A DNA stretch of 64,000 bases from Deinococcus sp. KNUC1210 (GTDB lineage: Bacteria; Deinococcota; Deinococci; Deinococcales; Deinococcaceae): contig NZ_CP092190.1 of assembly GCF_022344005.1 (NCBI RefSeq), positions 1 through 64,000 on the forward strand. The letters run 5' to 3'. Shown here one piece after another: positions 9,973 through 21,848 of the stretch. Within the stretch, counting starts at the first letter, position 1. Each line of letters starts with the position of its first letter. The notes under the pieces were generated by a model. That model searched no databases. It had not been told where the DNA came from and saw only the letters and a list, made by a program, of their open reading frames with translations. Made by a program: the position numbers and the translations under genes.

Positions 9973-10638
9973 TTACGTTCGGGGATTACTAGATTGATAC
10001 TTTGCCTTTCTTTTTACCGCAGGATTTCCCAGAACGGAAATAGCTGACAGAAGATCTTCAGTACAGTCTTTATGTTCCATTATCTCAAAGAGCATAGATT
10101 GCTTGAGCGACTGATCGACCTCTTGATCAACGATAGACAGGTATTTTCCAAGATCTTCAGAAGTTCTGATGGAGTCGCAGAAATACTCCCACCTGTAGTG
10201 TTCAGCATTTTTGTCGGATGATCTTTTGAATCTATCGTATAAGTTTTTAAGTTGTGACTCGTTGATAATATTCAGAGTGAGCCAGATAGTGGGTATGCCC
10301 AATGCGTCTCTGGCGTCCTGTACAGCAGTAAGATCATCCTTATCGTTGGAGATCCGCTGTGCGATGATGTCACTCCATTCACTTGAAGGACGGTAATTAT
10401 CAAATACTGTCAAATAGAGCGGGCTTTCTTCGAGAAGGTGAAGCATCGTCCAGTCGAGACCATAAAAGCCTTCATCTTTTTCTGGAAATGTGTCCAGGAG
10501 GATTCTGACTTCTTCCTCTGTCTCCGCGACAGGAAGAGAGTGCAAAATTTTGCTGTACTCATCCACCTTCTCCTGGGCAAGAGCGTCGCTGTCAACCATC
10601 CTGCCCAGTCGTTGCAACTCCAGATATTCTGGCCTCAC
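9973..10638 (-). CDS. Immunity-like hypothetical protein (possible Imm30-type) inside the proline operon
   Basis: 221 residues, acidic, predicted soluble and mostly helical. It is clearly AT-richer than its neighbours: bases 10141-10200 are 26/60 G+C in a region otherwise well above 60%. The GTG start overlaps the putA stop (GTGA), implying translational coupling. An internal ATG (Met14) is an alternative start. The stretch [16 protein letters not shown] followed by a W and a QRI segment resembles Imm30-type polymorphic-toxin immunity proteins, but that assignment is from memory and tentative. It has no evident role in proline breakdown. Base composition and the orphan status suggest horizontal acquisition. 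Confidence 0.62.
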   Translation of the reverse strand: MRPEYLELQRLGRMVDSDALAQEKVDEYSKILHSLPVAETEEEVRILLDTFPEKDEGFYGLDWTMLHLLEESPLYLTVFDNYRPSSEWSDIIAQRISNDKDDLTAVQDARDALGIPTIWLTLNIINESQLKNLYDRFKRSSDKNAEHYRWEYFCDSIRTSEDLGKYLSIVDQEVDQSLKQSMLFEIMEHKDCTEDLLSAISVLGNPAVKRKAKYQSSNPRT

Positions 10639-11570
10639 CCCTTCAGCATGCCCCGCAGCACGAACATCACATTCGCAGGCCTCTCAGCGATGCGCCGCGA
10701 GAAGTAGGCATACCAGTCGCGTCCATACGGCAGATATACCCGCACGGTAAAGCCCTCGGTAGCCAGTTTCTTCTGCAGGTCGCGGCGAATGCCGTACAGC
10801 ATCTGAAATTCAAATTTGTCTTTCGGAATGCCGTGGCTCAGCACGAACATCTTGACGTCGTCGATGATGCTGTCGTCGTGGGTGGCGACGTTCACGTAGT
10901 TTCCGGCCTTCATGTGGGCGTACACCAGACGGCGATAGCTGGCGTCCACATCGCTTTTCGCGGGCATGGCAACGCTCTCAGGTTCCAGATACGCGCCCTT
11001 CACGATCCGCAGATTGGGGTGCAGGTTGTCCAGGCCTGCGCGGTCGGCATCGCTGCGGTACAGGTAGCTCTGCAGGACCGTGCCGACTGTGTTGTTACCG
11101 AATTCGGCCACCAGCGCCCGGAACTGCGCCAACGTCTGATCGACGCGGGGATGATCTTCCATGTCGAGGCACACGAAGCCGCCGAGGGCCCTGGCATTGC
11201 CCACGATGCGGCGGGCATTGAGGTAGCCCAGGTCTTCGCCGTTCTGCACCATCTGGCCCTGTCCGACGCTGCTCAGTTTGATCGAGACGTAGGGCAGCAC
11301 TCCGGCAGCGGCAGCCTCGTTCTGGATTGCCAGAATCTTCTCGGCGAACTCGTTGGCGGTTTCGACGCTGTTCACGAATTCGCCCAGCAGGTCGAGATTG
11401 CTGAGGATGCCGTCTGCGGCGAGTTCCTGCGCGGCGGCGATGGCGGTGGCCGAACTTTCGCCCGCCACAAAGCGCTGCGCCACACTCCAGGCACGGCTCC
11501 GCACGAGCTGTTCGATAGGCTTCTGAGTGGCGACACCCAGCACGGTGGAACGGTACATGCGGTTCAACAT
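10635..11570 (-). CDS. putA: Proline dehydrogenase (monofunctional)
   Basis: 311 residues. A FAD enzyme oxidising L-proline to P5C. It shows the PRODH barrel motifs [21 protein letters not shown] and FQMLYGIR, and the substrate-binding paired arginines in [10 protein letters not shown]. It is monofunctional; the P5C dehydrogenase is encoded separately two genes on. I chose the ATG at 11568-11570 (MLNRMYRS) because AAAGGAG lies 7 nt upstream. An upstream in-frame start would add residues unlike the family. Its stop overlaps the next gene's start. Confidence 0.94.
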   Translation of the reverse strand: MLNRMYRSTVLGVATQKPIEQLVRSRAWSVAQRFVAGESSATAIAAAQELAADGILSNLDLLGEFVNSVETANEFAEKILAIQNEAAAAGVLPYVSIKLSSVGQGQMVQNGEDLGYLNARRIVGNARALGGFVCLDMEDHPRVDQTLAQFRALVAEFGNNTVGTVLQSYLYRSDADRAGLDNLHPNLRIVKGAYLEPESVAMPAKSDVDASYRRLVYAHMKAGNYVNVATHDDSIIDDVKMFVLSHGIPKDKFEFQMLYGIRRDLQKKLATEGFTVRVYLPYGRDWYAYFSRRIAERPANVMFVLRGMLKG

Positions 11571-11652
11571 CTGAGAACTCCTTTGAAACTCGGAAGTCGG
11601 GAGTGGAGAAAAGAGCGAGTGGGGCATCTTCGAGCAGAGGGCGGAGCGTTGG

Positions 11653-12306
11653 TCACTTTCCGCTTCCGACTTCCAGATTGCCCATCACCAGTCCGGAAAA
11701 CGTTCTGACATGTGTACGGGCTGCGTCCCGGGCTGCGTCGGCGTCCCGTGACAGCACCGCTTTCAGGATCGCGTGGTGCTGCTGACTGGTCTGCGGGTGG
11801 GCGTTGTAGGTGCGTGTCTGGTGCTTGATGAGTGCCACACGCTGTTCCAGATCGCGGGACAGGTCGAGCAGCGCGGCGTTGTGGGCGGCCTGTGCGATGG
11901 CGCGGTGAAAGTTCAGGTCGAGGCGGGTCTGCTCGCGGTAGTCGCTGCCGGGGGCGTCTTCCAGGGCTGCGAGCGCCGTCTTCAGGGCCTGCGCGTCGGT
12001 GTCGGTGTGCTGCGTGGCGGCGAGTTCGGCTGCCAGTCCGTCCAGCGTTTCGCGCACCACATAGGCGTCGCGGGCCTCGGCAGCACTGACCACCCGGATG
12101 CGTGCGCCGCGCCCCGGAAGATTCTCCAGCAGCCCTTCCTGCGTCAGCCGCTGGATAGCCTCGCGGATCGGCGTGCGGCTGACTCCCAGGCGGGCGGTCA
12201 GTTCGACCTCTCCCAGCCGTTCGCCGGGTGCAAACTCGCCGCCCACGATGGCGTCGCGCAGATGGCTGTACACCTCTTCCCGGATCAGGGTCGGTCGCTC
12301 GAACAT
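11653..12306 (-). CDS. GntR family (FCD/FadR subfamily) transcriptional regulator
   Basis: 217 residues. An N-terminal winged helix with the recognition segment [15 protein letters not shown] (about 41-55) is followed by an FCD-type helical ligand domain with the expected His/Asp pattern ([15 protein letters not shown]). It sits 82 bp upstream of putA on the same strand, so it may control proline catabolism. The ATG has a TACAAT -10 box 7 nt upstream and no Shine-Dalgarno, which suggests a leaderless mRNA. The -10 lies inside a palindrome, consistent with autorepression. Confidence 0.88.
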   Translation of the reverse strand: MFERPTLIREEVYSHLRDAIVGGEFAPGERLGEVELTARLGVSRTPIREAIQRLTQEGLLENLPGRGARIRVVSAAEARDAYVVRETLDGLAAELAATQHTDTDAQALKTALAALEDAPGSDYREQTRLDLNFHRAIAQAAHNAALLDLSRDLEQRVALIKHQTRTYNAHPQTSQQHHAILKAVLSRDADAARDAARTHVRTFSGLVMGNLEVGSGK

Positions 12307-12313
12307 TGTGGAT

Positions 12314-12324
12314 ATTGTATACAG
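12314..12324 (-). promoter_or_regulatory. Overlapping -10 box and TGTATACA operator of the GntR gene
   Basis: TACAAT (12314-12319 on the minus strand) is the likely -10, 7 nt before the ATG. It overlaps the palindrome TGTATACA (12316-12323), which resembles FCD-type GntR operators. Binding there would block the gene's own promoter. Confidence 0.55.
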
Positions 12325-12395
12325 AATTCCGGCGAAAGAAAGGACGAAAAGTGGCTGCTTTCACGTCCCTGCTCGTTGCTCTCAGGCGGCGTCCG

Positions 12396-12785
12396 TTATC
12401 CCTCGCCGGGAACGCTCTGTGCGCCCAGTACCCGCTCGGCCAGCTGTTCCAGACCCTGCTTTCCGGCGCGGCGCTGACAATGCTCGGTCACGAGGCACAG
12501 TGTCAGGTACAGGTACAGGCGTTCTCCGCTGCGGGCACGGTAGATGCCCACCTCACTGCGGCTGCGGGTGCTGTGGCACAGGTCGCAGTGCGCCGCTTTG
12601 TTGCCCTTGGGTTCCAGCGGCTCCAGTTCGGCCAGTCGCCCCCCGTTCACCAGGGCACGGCGTCCGTCGGCCACCTCGTACAGACCCAGGGTCGGTGCTG
12701 CCGCCTGATGCCCGTCGCCAAACAGCTCGCGGGCCGTTTCCGGAAAAAGTTCGCGCAGCACGTCGCGTTCGCTGTAATCGGCCAT
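12396..12785 (-). CDS. FBP-domain (treble-clef zinc finger) protein
   Basis: 129 residues. The C-terminal half carries HCDLCHSTR and a later CLVTEHCQRR, a four-ligand Cys/His pattern like the treble clef of the FBP_C (elongation factor G-binding) family. That family binds the ribosome or EF-G in other bacteria, so the role here is inferred. The start is the ATG at 12783-12785, with TACACT 6 nt upstream and no Shine-Dalgarno: a leaderless-type start that excludes the longer frame beginning 48 bp upstream. Confidence 0.7.
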   Translation of the reverse strand: MADYSERDVLRELFPETARELFGDGHQAAAPTLGLYEVADGRRALVNGGRLAELEPLEPKGNKAAHCDLCHSTRSRSEVGIYRARSGERLYLYLTLCLVTEHCQRRAGKQGLEQLAERVLGAQSVPGEG

Positions 12786-12900
12786 GAAGGCAGTGTACGA
12801 GGTGGGCAGCCGGGCGCGTCTGAAAGGCGTCACAGTTAGAGGCCTGTGGCCTGGTATCTGTGCAGCCAGCTGTTCTACAGGTTGATAGATCGCAGCAGCT

Positions 12901-13311
12901 TCAGTTCTCGTTCAGCAGCGGCGCACGCGGAAACTCGACCTTGATGTGGACCAGCGTGCCCACCGGGGTCTGCGGGTCGAGATTGATGCCGTGGGCCGAC
13001 AGCAGCGGCGGATTGGGCTGCGGATCGATGGCCCGGATGAAGACCCGCCCCTGTGCGGGTAGAAAGGCGCACCAGCCCTTCGGCTCGCTCTGAAAGGCCC
13101 GCACCGGCAGCAGGGATTGCAGCGTCATATCGGCGTTGGTGGCCCAGTATTCGATCAGCAGGAGTGCCTGAGAACGGTTCATGTCGGCTTCGGCGATGTC
13201 GAGTTGAAGTTCGAGCGCGTCCTGAGTGCTGGGAAGAATGTTGTTCCAGCCGGGAATCACGGCGCGGTCACTGCCCTTGCTGCGAAACAGCGTGGGAATG
13301 GCCTGCGTCAT
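12901..13311 (-). CDS. Hypothetical protein
   Basis: 136 residues, no signal peptide or membrane helix, no recognised family. It contains [21 protein letters not shown] and a beta-rich, Pro-rich C-terminus. Its ATG overlaps the stop of a small membrane-protein gene (ATGA), so the two are probably co-translated. The nearest divergent gene is tdh. Confidence 0.6.
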   Translation of the reverse strand: MTQAIPTLFRSKGSDRAVIPGWNNILPSTQDALELQLDIAEADMNRSQALLLIEYWATNADMTLQSLLPVRAFQSEPKGWCAFLPAQGRVFIRAIDPQPNPPLLSAHGINLDPQTPVGTLVHIKVEFPRAPLLNEN

Positions 13312-13457
13312 GCCGACTGACCGGGAACCTGAATGCTGGCGATCACCGAGCGCGTGAGCAGATAGCCCAGCGCGAATACCAGCAGCGGCAGCAGATTCAG
13401 GCTGAGCGCCGTTTCCTTTTCGGGGTGCAGAGCGTCTGTTCTCCTGTAATTGATCAT
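13308..13457 (-). CDS. Small single-pass membrane protein
   Basis: 49 residues beginning [15 protein letters not shown], with one hydrophobic helix ([15 protein letters not shown]) and a short tail. TACCCT lies 6 nt before the ATG, the leaderless pattern seen repeatedly in this window. Its TGA overlaps the ATG of the next gene by 4 bp. No family recognised. The promoter-like element and the coupling make it more than a chance frame. Confidence 0.5.
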   Translation of the reverse strand: MINYRRTDALHPEKETALSLNLLPLLVFALGYLLTRSVIASIQVPGQSA

Positions 13458-13545
13458 GCTGTGAGGGTAGCGCGTTTGCCGCCGTCAGGAAGCGAAAAGC
13501 CGTGGTTGTGCAGCACAGACCGTGCAGACCGTGAGGGAAACAGCC

Positions 13546-13573
13546 TTGACCACATCAGAGCCGCGCTATACAA
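13546..13573 (+). promoter_or_regulatory. Promoter of tdh
   Basis: TTGACC (13546-13551), a 15-bp spacer and TATACA (13567-13572) place transcription initiation at or just before the ATG at 13581. Confidence 0.5.
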
Positions 13574-13580
13574 CTCGTAT

Positions 13581-14675
<1,095 letters not shown>

Positions 14676-14811
14676 GGGTCAGCCGCCCGGATAGCGCCCG
14701 AGCCTGAAGCGTGGTATACACTGTTTTCTATTCAGGTCAGAGTGGAGCGTTCTGCACTGAGCCTGCCAGGCCGTACCCATTCCCGTTCATCTCTCCAAAG
14801 GAACTGAAATC

Positions 14812-15033
14812 ATGCTGACTGTCTTTATCATCCTGTTCGCCCTCATCTGTGTTGGGCTGGTGTTTTTCGTGCTGTTGCAGGTGCCCAAGCAGGCCGGTCT
14901 GAGTGCCAGCCTGGGTGGCGGCGGCGACCTGTTCGGAGGTCGCGGCGTCGAGGGTGGGCTGGTCCGGATCAGCAGTGTGCTGGGCGGATTATTCATGCTC
15001 GTTGCATTATTAATCGATATCCTGTCACGCTGA
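14812..15033 (+). CDS. secG: Preprotein translocase subunit SecG
   Basis: 73 residues with two transmembrane helices (about 2-21 and 52-70) and the conserved loop LQVPKQAGLSASLGGGGDLFGGRG, the SecG hallmark. It assists SecYE/SecA protein export. AAGGAACT precedes the ATG. A hairpin terminator follows. Confidence 0.95.
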   Translation: MLTVFIILFALICVGLVFFVLLQVPKQAGLSASLGGGGDLFGGRGVEGGLVRISSVLGGLFMLVALLIDILSR

Positions 15034-15054
15034 ATCCACAGTCTTTTTGCCCAG

Positions 15055-15080
15055 GGCCGCATCGATGAAGATGCGGCCTT
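15055..15080 (+). terminator. Rho-independent terminator of secG
   Basis: GGCCGCATC (15055-15063) pairs with GATGCGGCC (15070-15078), followed by TTT. Confidence 0.7.
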
Positions 15081-15135
15081 TCATTTGTATTGTCTCAAAC
15101 ATCAATTTGATTCACTTGCAACGTTATAAGTGAGA

Positions 15136-15150
15136 ACGGTTAGAAACCGT
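15136..15150. promoter_or_regulatory. Dyad ACGGTT-AGA-AACCGT upstream of the peptide-importer promoter
   Basis: Perfect 6-bp arms separated by 3 bp, centred 19 bp before the -35 element. The placement suits an activator or repressor site. The regulator is unknown. Confidence 0.4.
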
Positions 15151-15161
15151 CTGACACGTCC

Positions 15162-15190
15162 TTGACCCGCATTTGTCAACTCTCTATAGT
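15162..15190 (+). promoter_or_regulatory. Sigma-70-type promoter of the peptide importer operon
   Basis: TTGACC (15162-15167), a 17-bp spacer and TATAGT (15185-15190), about 130 bp upstream of the binding-protein gene. It leaves an untranslated leader of about 120 nt. Confidence 0.75.
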
Positions 15191-15319
15191 AGTCGGCGCT
15201 GGTACCCCGAACAACGTTTGTTAGGTTCTCGACCATAATGCCGCTGCCGCTTGCAGCAGATGTATGGGAAGAGGCTCCATTCAGCGATCTGTCGGCTGTA
15301 CAGTCCAGGAGGAATTTCG

Positions 15320-17086
15320 ATGAAGACCCACGCTATGAAAAAATTGCTGGTGCTCGCGGCTGCCCTGACACTTGGAAGCAGCATGGCCGCTCCATTCGTG
15401 TGGCCTGCAAAATTGAGCGCCGATGCCCCCAGTGCGGCCAAGTCGGGCGGCGAGTACCGTGACTACACTCTCAGCGACTTCAAGACGGTCAACCCCTTCA
15501 CCTCATCGGAAGCGACCAGCATTCCGGGAACGATGTCGATTGGAGCTGGCCTGTTCTACCAGGACCCCACCAACGACAACTTCATTCCTGATATGGCTGA
15601 GGCGATGCCGGTTGTCAGCAACGGCGGCAAGCGCTTCGTGGTCAAGATTCGTCAGGGCATGAAGTTCAGCGACGGCCAGGCCATCACCGCCGACGACTGG
15701 GTGACCACCTACAAGATCCACACCGACGACAAGGTAGGCAGCAACAGCTACGACAGCTTCTTCATCAACGACAAGCCGATCACGGTCAAGAAGCTCGACG
15801 ATTACACCCTGCAGTTCGACTTCCCCCAGACCAGCGCCGATGCCTACCTGACCATGAGCTACACGCCCTGGCCCGATCAGGTCTTCGGTGTGGCCTACCG
15901 CAAGGGCGGTGCAGACGCCGTCAAGGCGCTCTGGGGTCTGAACGTCGATCCCAAGACCGTGGTGTCGCCGGGTGCCTTCGTGCTCTCCAGCTACTCGGCT
16001 GGTCAGCGTGCCGTCTTCCGTAAGAACCCCAACTTCGGCGAGTGGAACAAGGACAGCGCGGGCAAGTCGCTGCCCTACCTCGACGGCTACTCCTACCGCA
16101 TCGTGAAGGACCTGAACGCTGGTCTCGCCGCCTACCTGGCCGGTGACATCGATACCTATGGGCCGCGCAACGCTGACGACCTGGCACAGATCAAGAAGGC
16201 CATCGACGCCAAGACGCTGAACGCCACGCTGATCGCCAACGTGTCGCCCGCCGCCAGCAGCCAGTGGATCACCTTCAACTGGAACAAGGCCGACAGCCCC
16301 TTCAAGCAGAAGCTGTTCCGCGACGTGCGTTTCCGGCATGCCATGAGCATGCTCGCCAACCGCGACGCGATGGTTCAGCTCGCGCTGGGAGGCCTGGGCG
16401 TGCCCACCTACTACAGCGTGTACCCGGTGTTCAAGGGTTTCATCAGCGACAGTGCGCCCAAGTACCCGTACAACCTCGACGGCGCGGCCAAGCTGCTGGC
16501 GCAGATGGGCTTCACCAAGAAGGGCAGCGACGGTATCCTGGTCGACGGCAAGGGCAACAAGCTGGAATTCACCCTGACCACCAACGCGGGCAACACCACC
16601 CGTGAGCAGCTCGGACGCATCTTTGCCGACGAGGCCAAGAAGATCGGCGTGAAGGTCAACTTCAACCCCATCGACTTCAACGTGCTGGTCGGGCAGCTGC
16701 AGTCCAAGGGCGAGAGCCGTCCTTTCGACGCGATTCTGCTGGGCCTGGCCAACGGTGGCAACATCTGGCCGTTTGGTGTGAACGTTGTGCCCTGCGGTAC
16801 CAACCTGCACAGCTACAACAACCCCACCAACGGAGCCTGCGCCACCAGCCAGGAACAGCTGATGACCAAGCTGTTCTACCAGGGACAGAGCACCGTCGAT
16901 CTGAAGGCCCGTCAGGCCATCGGCGCCCAGCTTCTGAAGACCGAAGCTGAACTCCAGCCGGTCATCTATCTGGTCGGCGGCAGCTACCACGTGACGTACA
17001 ACAACCGTCTCGGTGGGCAGCACCCCCGCGACATCATGGACAGCTACTACCTGTCGCGCGAACTGCCCCTCACCTTCATCAAGTAA
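15320..17086 (+). CDS. Peptide ABC transporter substrate-binding protein (family 5)
   Basis: 588 residues. Signal peptide MKTHAMKKLLVLAAALTLGSS with cleavage near SMAA, then a DppA/OppA-type binding fold with DGQAITADDWVTTYK, FRHAMSMLANRDAM and a C-terminal domain-closure segment. It captures peptides outside the membrane for the permeases that follow. I chose the ATG at 15320 because AGGAGGAA lies just upstream. It has its own strong promoter. A hairpin after the gene probably keeps its level above that of the permeases, a common arrangement for binding proteins. Confidence 0.93.
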   Translation: MKTHAMKKLLVLAAALTLGSSMAAPFVWPAKLSADAPSAAKSGGEYRDYTLSDFKTVNPFTSSEATSIPGTMSIGAGLFYQDPTNDNFIPDMAEAMPVVSNGGKRFVVKIRQGMKFSDGQAITADDWVTTYKIHTDDKVGSNSYDSFFINDKPITVKKLDDYTLQFDFPQTSADAYLTMSYTPWPDQVFGVAYRKGGADAVKALWGLNVDPKTVVSPGAFVLSSYSAGQRAVFRKNPNFGEWNKDSAGKSLPYLDGYSYRIVKDLNAGLAAYLAGDIDTYGPRNADDLAQIKKAIDAKTLNATLIANVSPAASSQWITFNWNKADSPFKQKLFRDVRFRHAMSMLANRDAMVQLALGGLGVPTYYSVYPVFKGFISDSAPKYPYNLDGAAKLLAQMGFTKKGSDGILVDGKGNKLEFTLTTNAGNTTREQLGRIFADEAKKIGVKVNFNPIDFNVLVGQLQSKGESRPFDAILLGLANGGNIWPFGVNVVPCGTNLHSYNNPTNGACATSQEQLMTKLFYQGQSTVDLKARQAIGAQLLKTEAELQPVIYLVGGSYHVTYNNRLGGQHPRDIMDSYYLSRELPLTFIK

Positions 17087-17145
17087 GCTCCGGCGTGCTC
17101 CGATGAAGTCAGCCGAACGACCGTGAACAGTCAGGAGTGACGGCA

Positions 17146-17173
17146 AAGGCAGTCCGCGTGTGTGGACTGCCTT
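17146..17173 (+). terminator. Intra-operon hairpin (attenuator) after the binding-protein gene
   Basis: AAGGCAGTCC (17146-17155) and GGACTGCCTT (17164-17173) form a perfect 10-bp stem with an 8-nt loop in the 179-bp gap before the first permease gene. Confidence 0.6.
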
Positions 17174-17265
17174 CGCTCTTGACGCCCAGTCCTCTGACAG
17201 ACAGCACTGAAACCCAGAGGCGGTTTGTTGCTTGTTGCTCTGACGCTGTGTTTCCTGGAGGCTCC

Positions 17266-18246
17266 ATGTTGATCTTTTTGCTTCGGCGACTGCTCAACCT
17301 TTTACCCACCTTTTTGATTGCCAGCATCATGGTCTTCGTCATCATCTATCTGGCTCCTGGCGACTTCCTGACGCCCGCCCGCCTGAACCCCGGCATCTCG
17401 GCGCAGCAGATCGAAAACCTGTCGCGCTCGTTCGGCCTCGACAAGCCCTGGTACGTGCAGTACTTCAACTGGCTGAACAACATGCTGCACGGCAATCTGG
17501 GCCTCAGCTTCTCCTATCAGCAGCCGGTGCTCGATGTGGCGTGGCCCCGCGTCCTGAATTCGCTGAAGCTGGTGCTGGTCAATCTGGTGCTGTTCTACGG
17601 CATCAGCATTCCGCTGGGCGTGTACGGTGCCGTGCGGCAGTACAGCCTGGGCGACCGCGTTTCGGGTGTTTTCTTCTATGTGTTGCTCGGCTTTCCCAGC
17701 TTCTTTCTGGCGCTGCTCACCATCTTCGGCATCCTGCGGCTCCGGCAGCTGACCGGCTGGCATATTCCCCTGGGCGGGATGACCAGCGACAACCACGACA
17801 CCCTCAGTTTCCTGGGCCGCACCTGGGACACGCTGCAACATCTGCTGGCTCCTGCCCTGGTGCTGGCGATCATCAACGTCGCCGGGTTCACGCGGGTGCT
17901 GCGCGGGCAGATGCTGGAAAACCTGCGGAGCGACTACATCCGTACAGCCCGCAGCAAAGGCGTGCCAGAGCGCAGCGTCATCTATCGCCACACCCTGCGG
18001 AACGCCATCATTCCCTTCGTGGCCGATGTCGGCAACATCCTGCCGGGTCTGATCGGCGGAGCGGGATTTGTCGAGGTGGTGTTTTCGTATCCCGGCATCA
18101 CACCGATGCTGCTCGACTCGCTGGCGTCGCAGGACTTCTATCTGATCGCGGCGTTCAGCATCCTGCCGATGATCCTGCTGTTTATCGGCAACGCCCTCAG
18201 CGACATTCTGCTCACCCTGGTCGATCCCAGGATCCGCTTTTCCTAA
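17266..18246 (+). CDS. Peptide ABC transporter permease (DppB/OppB type)
   Basis: 326 residues and six hydrophobic segments. It starts MLIFLLRRLLNLLPTFLIAS, a typical DppB N-terminus, and carries the EAA-loop region RTARSKGVPERSVIYRHTLRNA that contacts the ATPases. GGAGG precedes the ATG at 17266. It ends 12 bp before the second permease gene. It forms the inner-membrane channel with its partner. Confidence 0.94.
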   Translation: MLIFLLRRLLNLLPTFLIASIMVFVIIYLAPGDFLTPARLNPGISAQQIENLSRSFGLDKPWYVQYFNWLNNMLHGNLGLSFSYQQPVLDVAWPRVLNSLKLVLVNLVLFYGISIPLGVYGAVRQYSLGDRVSGVFFYVLLGFPSFFLALLTIFGILRLRQLTGWHIPLGGMTSDNHDTLSFLGRTWDTLQHLLAPALVLAIINVAGFTRVLRGQMLENLRSDYIRTARSKGVPERSVIYRHTLRNAIIPFVADVGNILPGLIGGAGFVEVVFSYPGITPMLLDSLASQDFYLIAAFSILPMILLFIGNALSDILLTLVDPRIRFS

Positions 18247-18258
18247 GGGGGAATGACC

Positions 18259-19383
18259 ATGACCACCATCAGTCCGGCCCCCACCGCCCGCGTTGCGCGT
18301 GCCCAGTCACAGCTCAATGTGGCCTGGGGACAGCTCCGCAAGAATCGGCTGGCGATGTTCGGCGGCATCTGCATCATCCTGCTGTATCTGATGGCCGTCT
18401 TTGCGCCTTTCATCGCGCCCGACGGTCTGAGTACCTACAGCACCACCAGCATCACCCGCTATCACAAGCCGACGCCGCTGCATATCCGCGATGCCAAGAC
18501 CGGCGCGTGGGGCCTGTACGTCGATAAATTCGCCCAGCAGATGAACCCCGACACCTTCCTGCAGGAATTCCGGCCCACCGGGGAACACTGTCCGGTTCGG
18601 TTCTTCGTGCGCGGCGACAGTTACCGCATTCTGGGCATTCCCGGCAATCTGCACCTGTTCGGCACCGGAAACGCCGAGTGCAAGGTGTTCCTGTGGGGAG
18701 CCGAGGGACTGGGGCGCGACCTGTTTACCCGCACCATGTACGCCTCGCAGATTTCGCTGACCATCGGCGTGCTCTCGGTGCTCATCAGCACGGTTATCGG
18801 CCTGATGATGGGAGCTATCGCCGCGTATTTCGGCGGCTGGATCGACAACATCATCAACCGCGTGATCGAAGCGATCTCGGCGATTCCCAGCTTGTTCCTG
18901 CTGATTCTGCTGCGTTCGCTGTTTCCGCCCAGTGCCAACCCCATCGCGGTGCTGTTTCTGCTGCTCTCGATGCTGGCGTTCATCAGCTGGGGCGGTCTGG
19001 CCCGCGTGGTTCGCAGCCAGCTGTATTCCGTGCGTCAGCAGGATTACGTGACGGCGGCGACCTCGCTGGGCGCGTCGCAAAACCGCATCATGATCCGGCA
19101 CATGCTGCCCAGCATGACCACCTATCTGATCGTGACGCTCAGCCTTGCCATCCCCGGCACCATCCTGCTAGAAAGCGGCCTGAGTTTCCTTGGTATCGGG
19201 GCGGTGGAACCCTACGTGAGCTGGGGTACGCTGCTCAATCAGACGCAGGACGGCGGTATTGCCAGCATCACCGACCGCCCCTGGATGCTGATTCCGGGTT
19301 TCTTCATCGTGTTCACAGTCATGTGCTATCAGCTGCTGGGCGACGGGCTGCGGGACGCCTTCGATCCGCGCAAACGGCAGTAA
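18259..19383 (+). CDS. Peptide ABC transporter permease (DppC/OppC type)
   Basis: 374 residues. A DppC-type N-terminus (WGQLRKNRLAMFGGICIILL) precedes a roughly 115-residue periplasmic insertion, then the ABC-permease core with EAA loop TAATSLGASQNRIMIRHMLP. AAGGGGG ends 7 nt before the ATG at 18259. An ATG two codons earlier (18253) is too close to that ribosome site. It partners the DppB-like gene upstream. The large loop between the first two helices is longer than in E. coli DppC and may shape substrate delivery. Confidence 0.92.
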   Translation: MTTISPAPTARVARAQSQLNVAWGQLRKNRLAMFGGICIILLYLMAVFAPFIAPDGLSTYSTTSITRYHKPTPLHIRDAKTGAWGLYVDKFAQQMNPDTFLQEFRPTGEHCPVRFFVRGDSYRILGIPGNLHLFGTGNAECKVFLWGAEGLGRDLFTRTMYASQISLTIGVLSVLISTVIGLMMGAIAAYFGGWIDNIINRVIEAISAIPSLFLLILLRSLFPPSANPIAVLFLLLSMLAFISWGGLARVVRSQLYSVRQQDYVTAATSLGASQNRIMIRHMLPSMTTYLIVTLSLAIPGTILLESGLSFLGIGAVEPYVSWGTLLNQTQDGGIASITDRPWMLIPGFFIVFTVMCYQLLGDGLRDAFDPRKRQ

Positions 19384-19443
19384 TCCGGCCTCCGCTGACA
19401 GGGTGTGTCTCAGCAGCGCCTATGCCGGAGATTTCGTCAACCC

Positions 19444-19457
19444 TGATATGATGGCAC
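19444..19457 (+). promoter_or_regulatory. Extended -10 promoter for the ATPase genes
   Basis: TGATATGATGGCAC contains a TGn-TATGAT extended -10 (19444-19452), about 140 bp upstream of the ATPase genes in the 210-bp gap after the permeases. No good -35 is seen. The same 14 bp occur at the lon promoter. Confidence 0.45.
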
Positions 19458-19593
19458 AATAGTTTTTCTGCTTTCTGGTAGGGGCCGCTTCCGCTTTCTC
19501 TGCTTCCTGCTGATTCCCGCGTTCTTAAAGACCCGTACTGGTTTCCGCCCTGAAGGCAAGACACAATCAATGTGCAGGTGTATGGGAGGGTGA

Positions 19594-21742
<2,149 letters not shown>

Positions 21743-21746
21743 CCAG

Positions 21747-21789
21747 CCGCCCCGCTCCTGTTCCGCTCCTCTTCAGGGGCGGATTTTTT
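21747..21789 (+). terminator. Rho-independent terminator of the importer operon
   Basis: CCGCCCC (21747-21753) pairs with GGGGCGG (21776-21782) and is followed by ATTTTTT. Confidence 0.7.
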
Positions 21790-21848
21790 GGCTTCGGCGG
21801 AGCGTGGGTTCTCATCTTCGGTCATCTACGGTGCGTCACAGTCAGACC

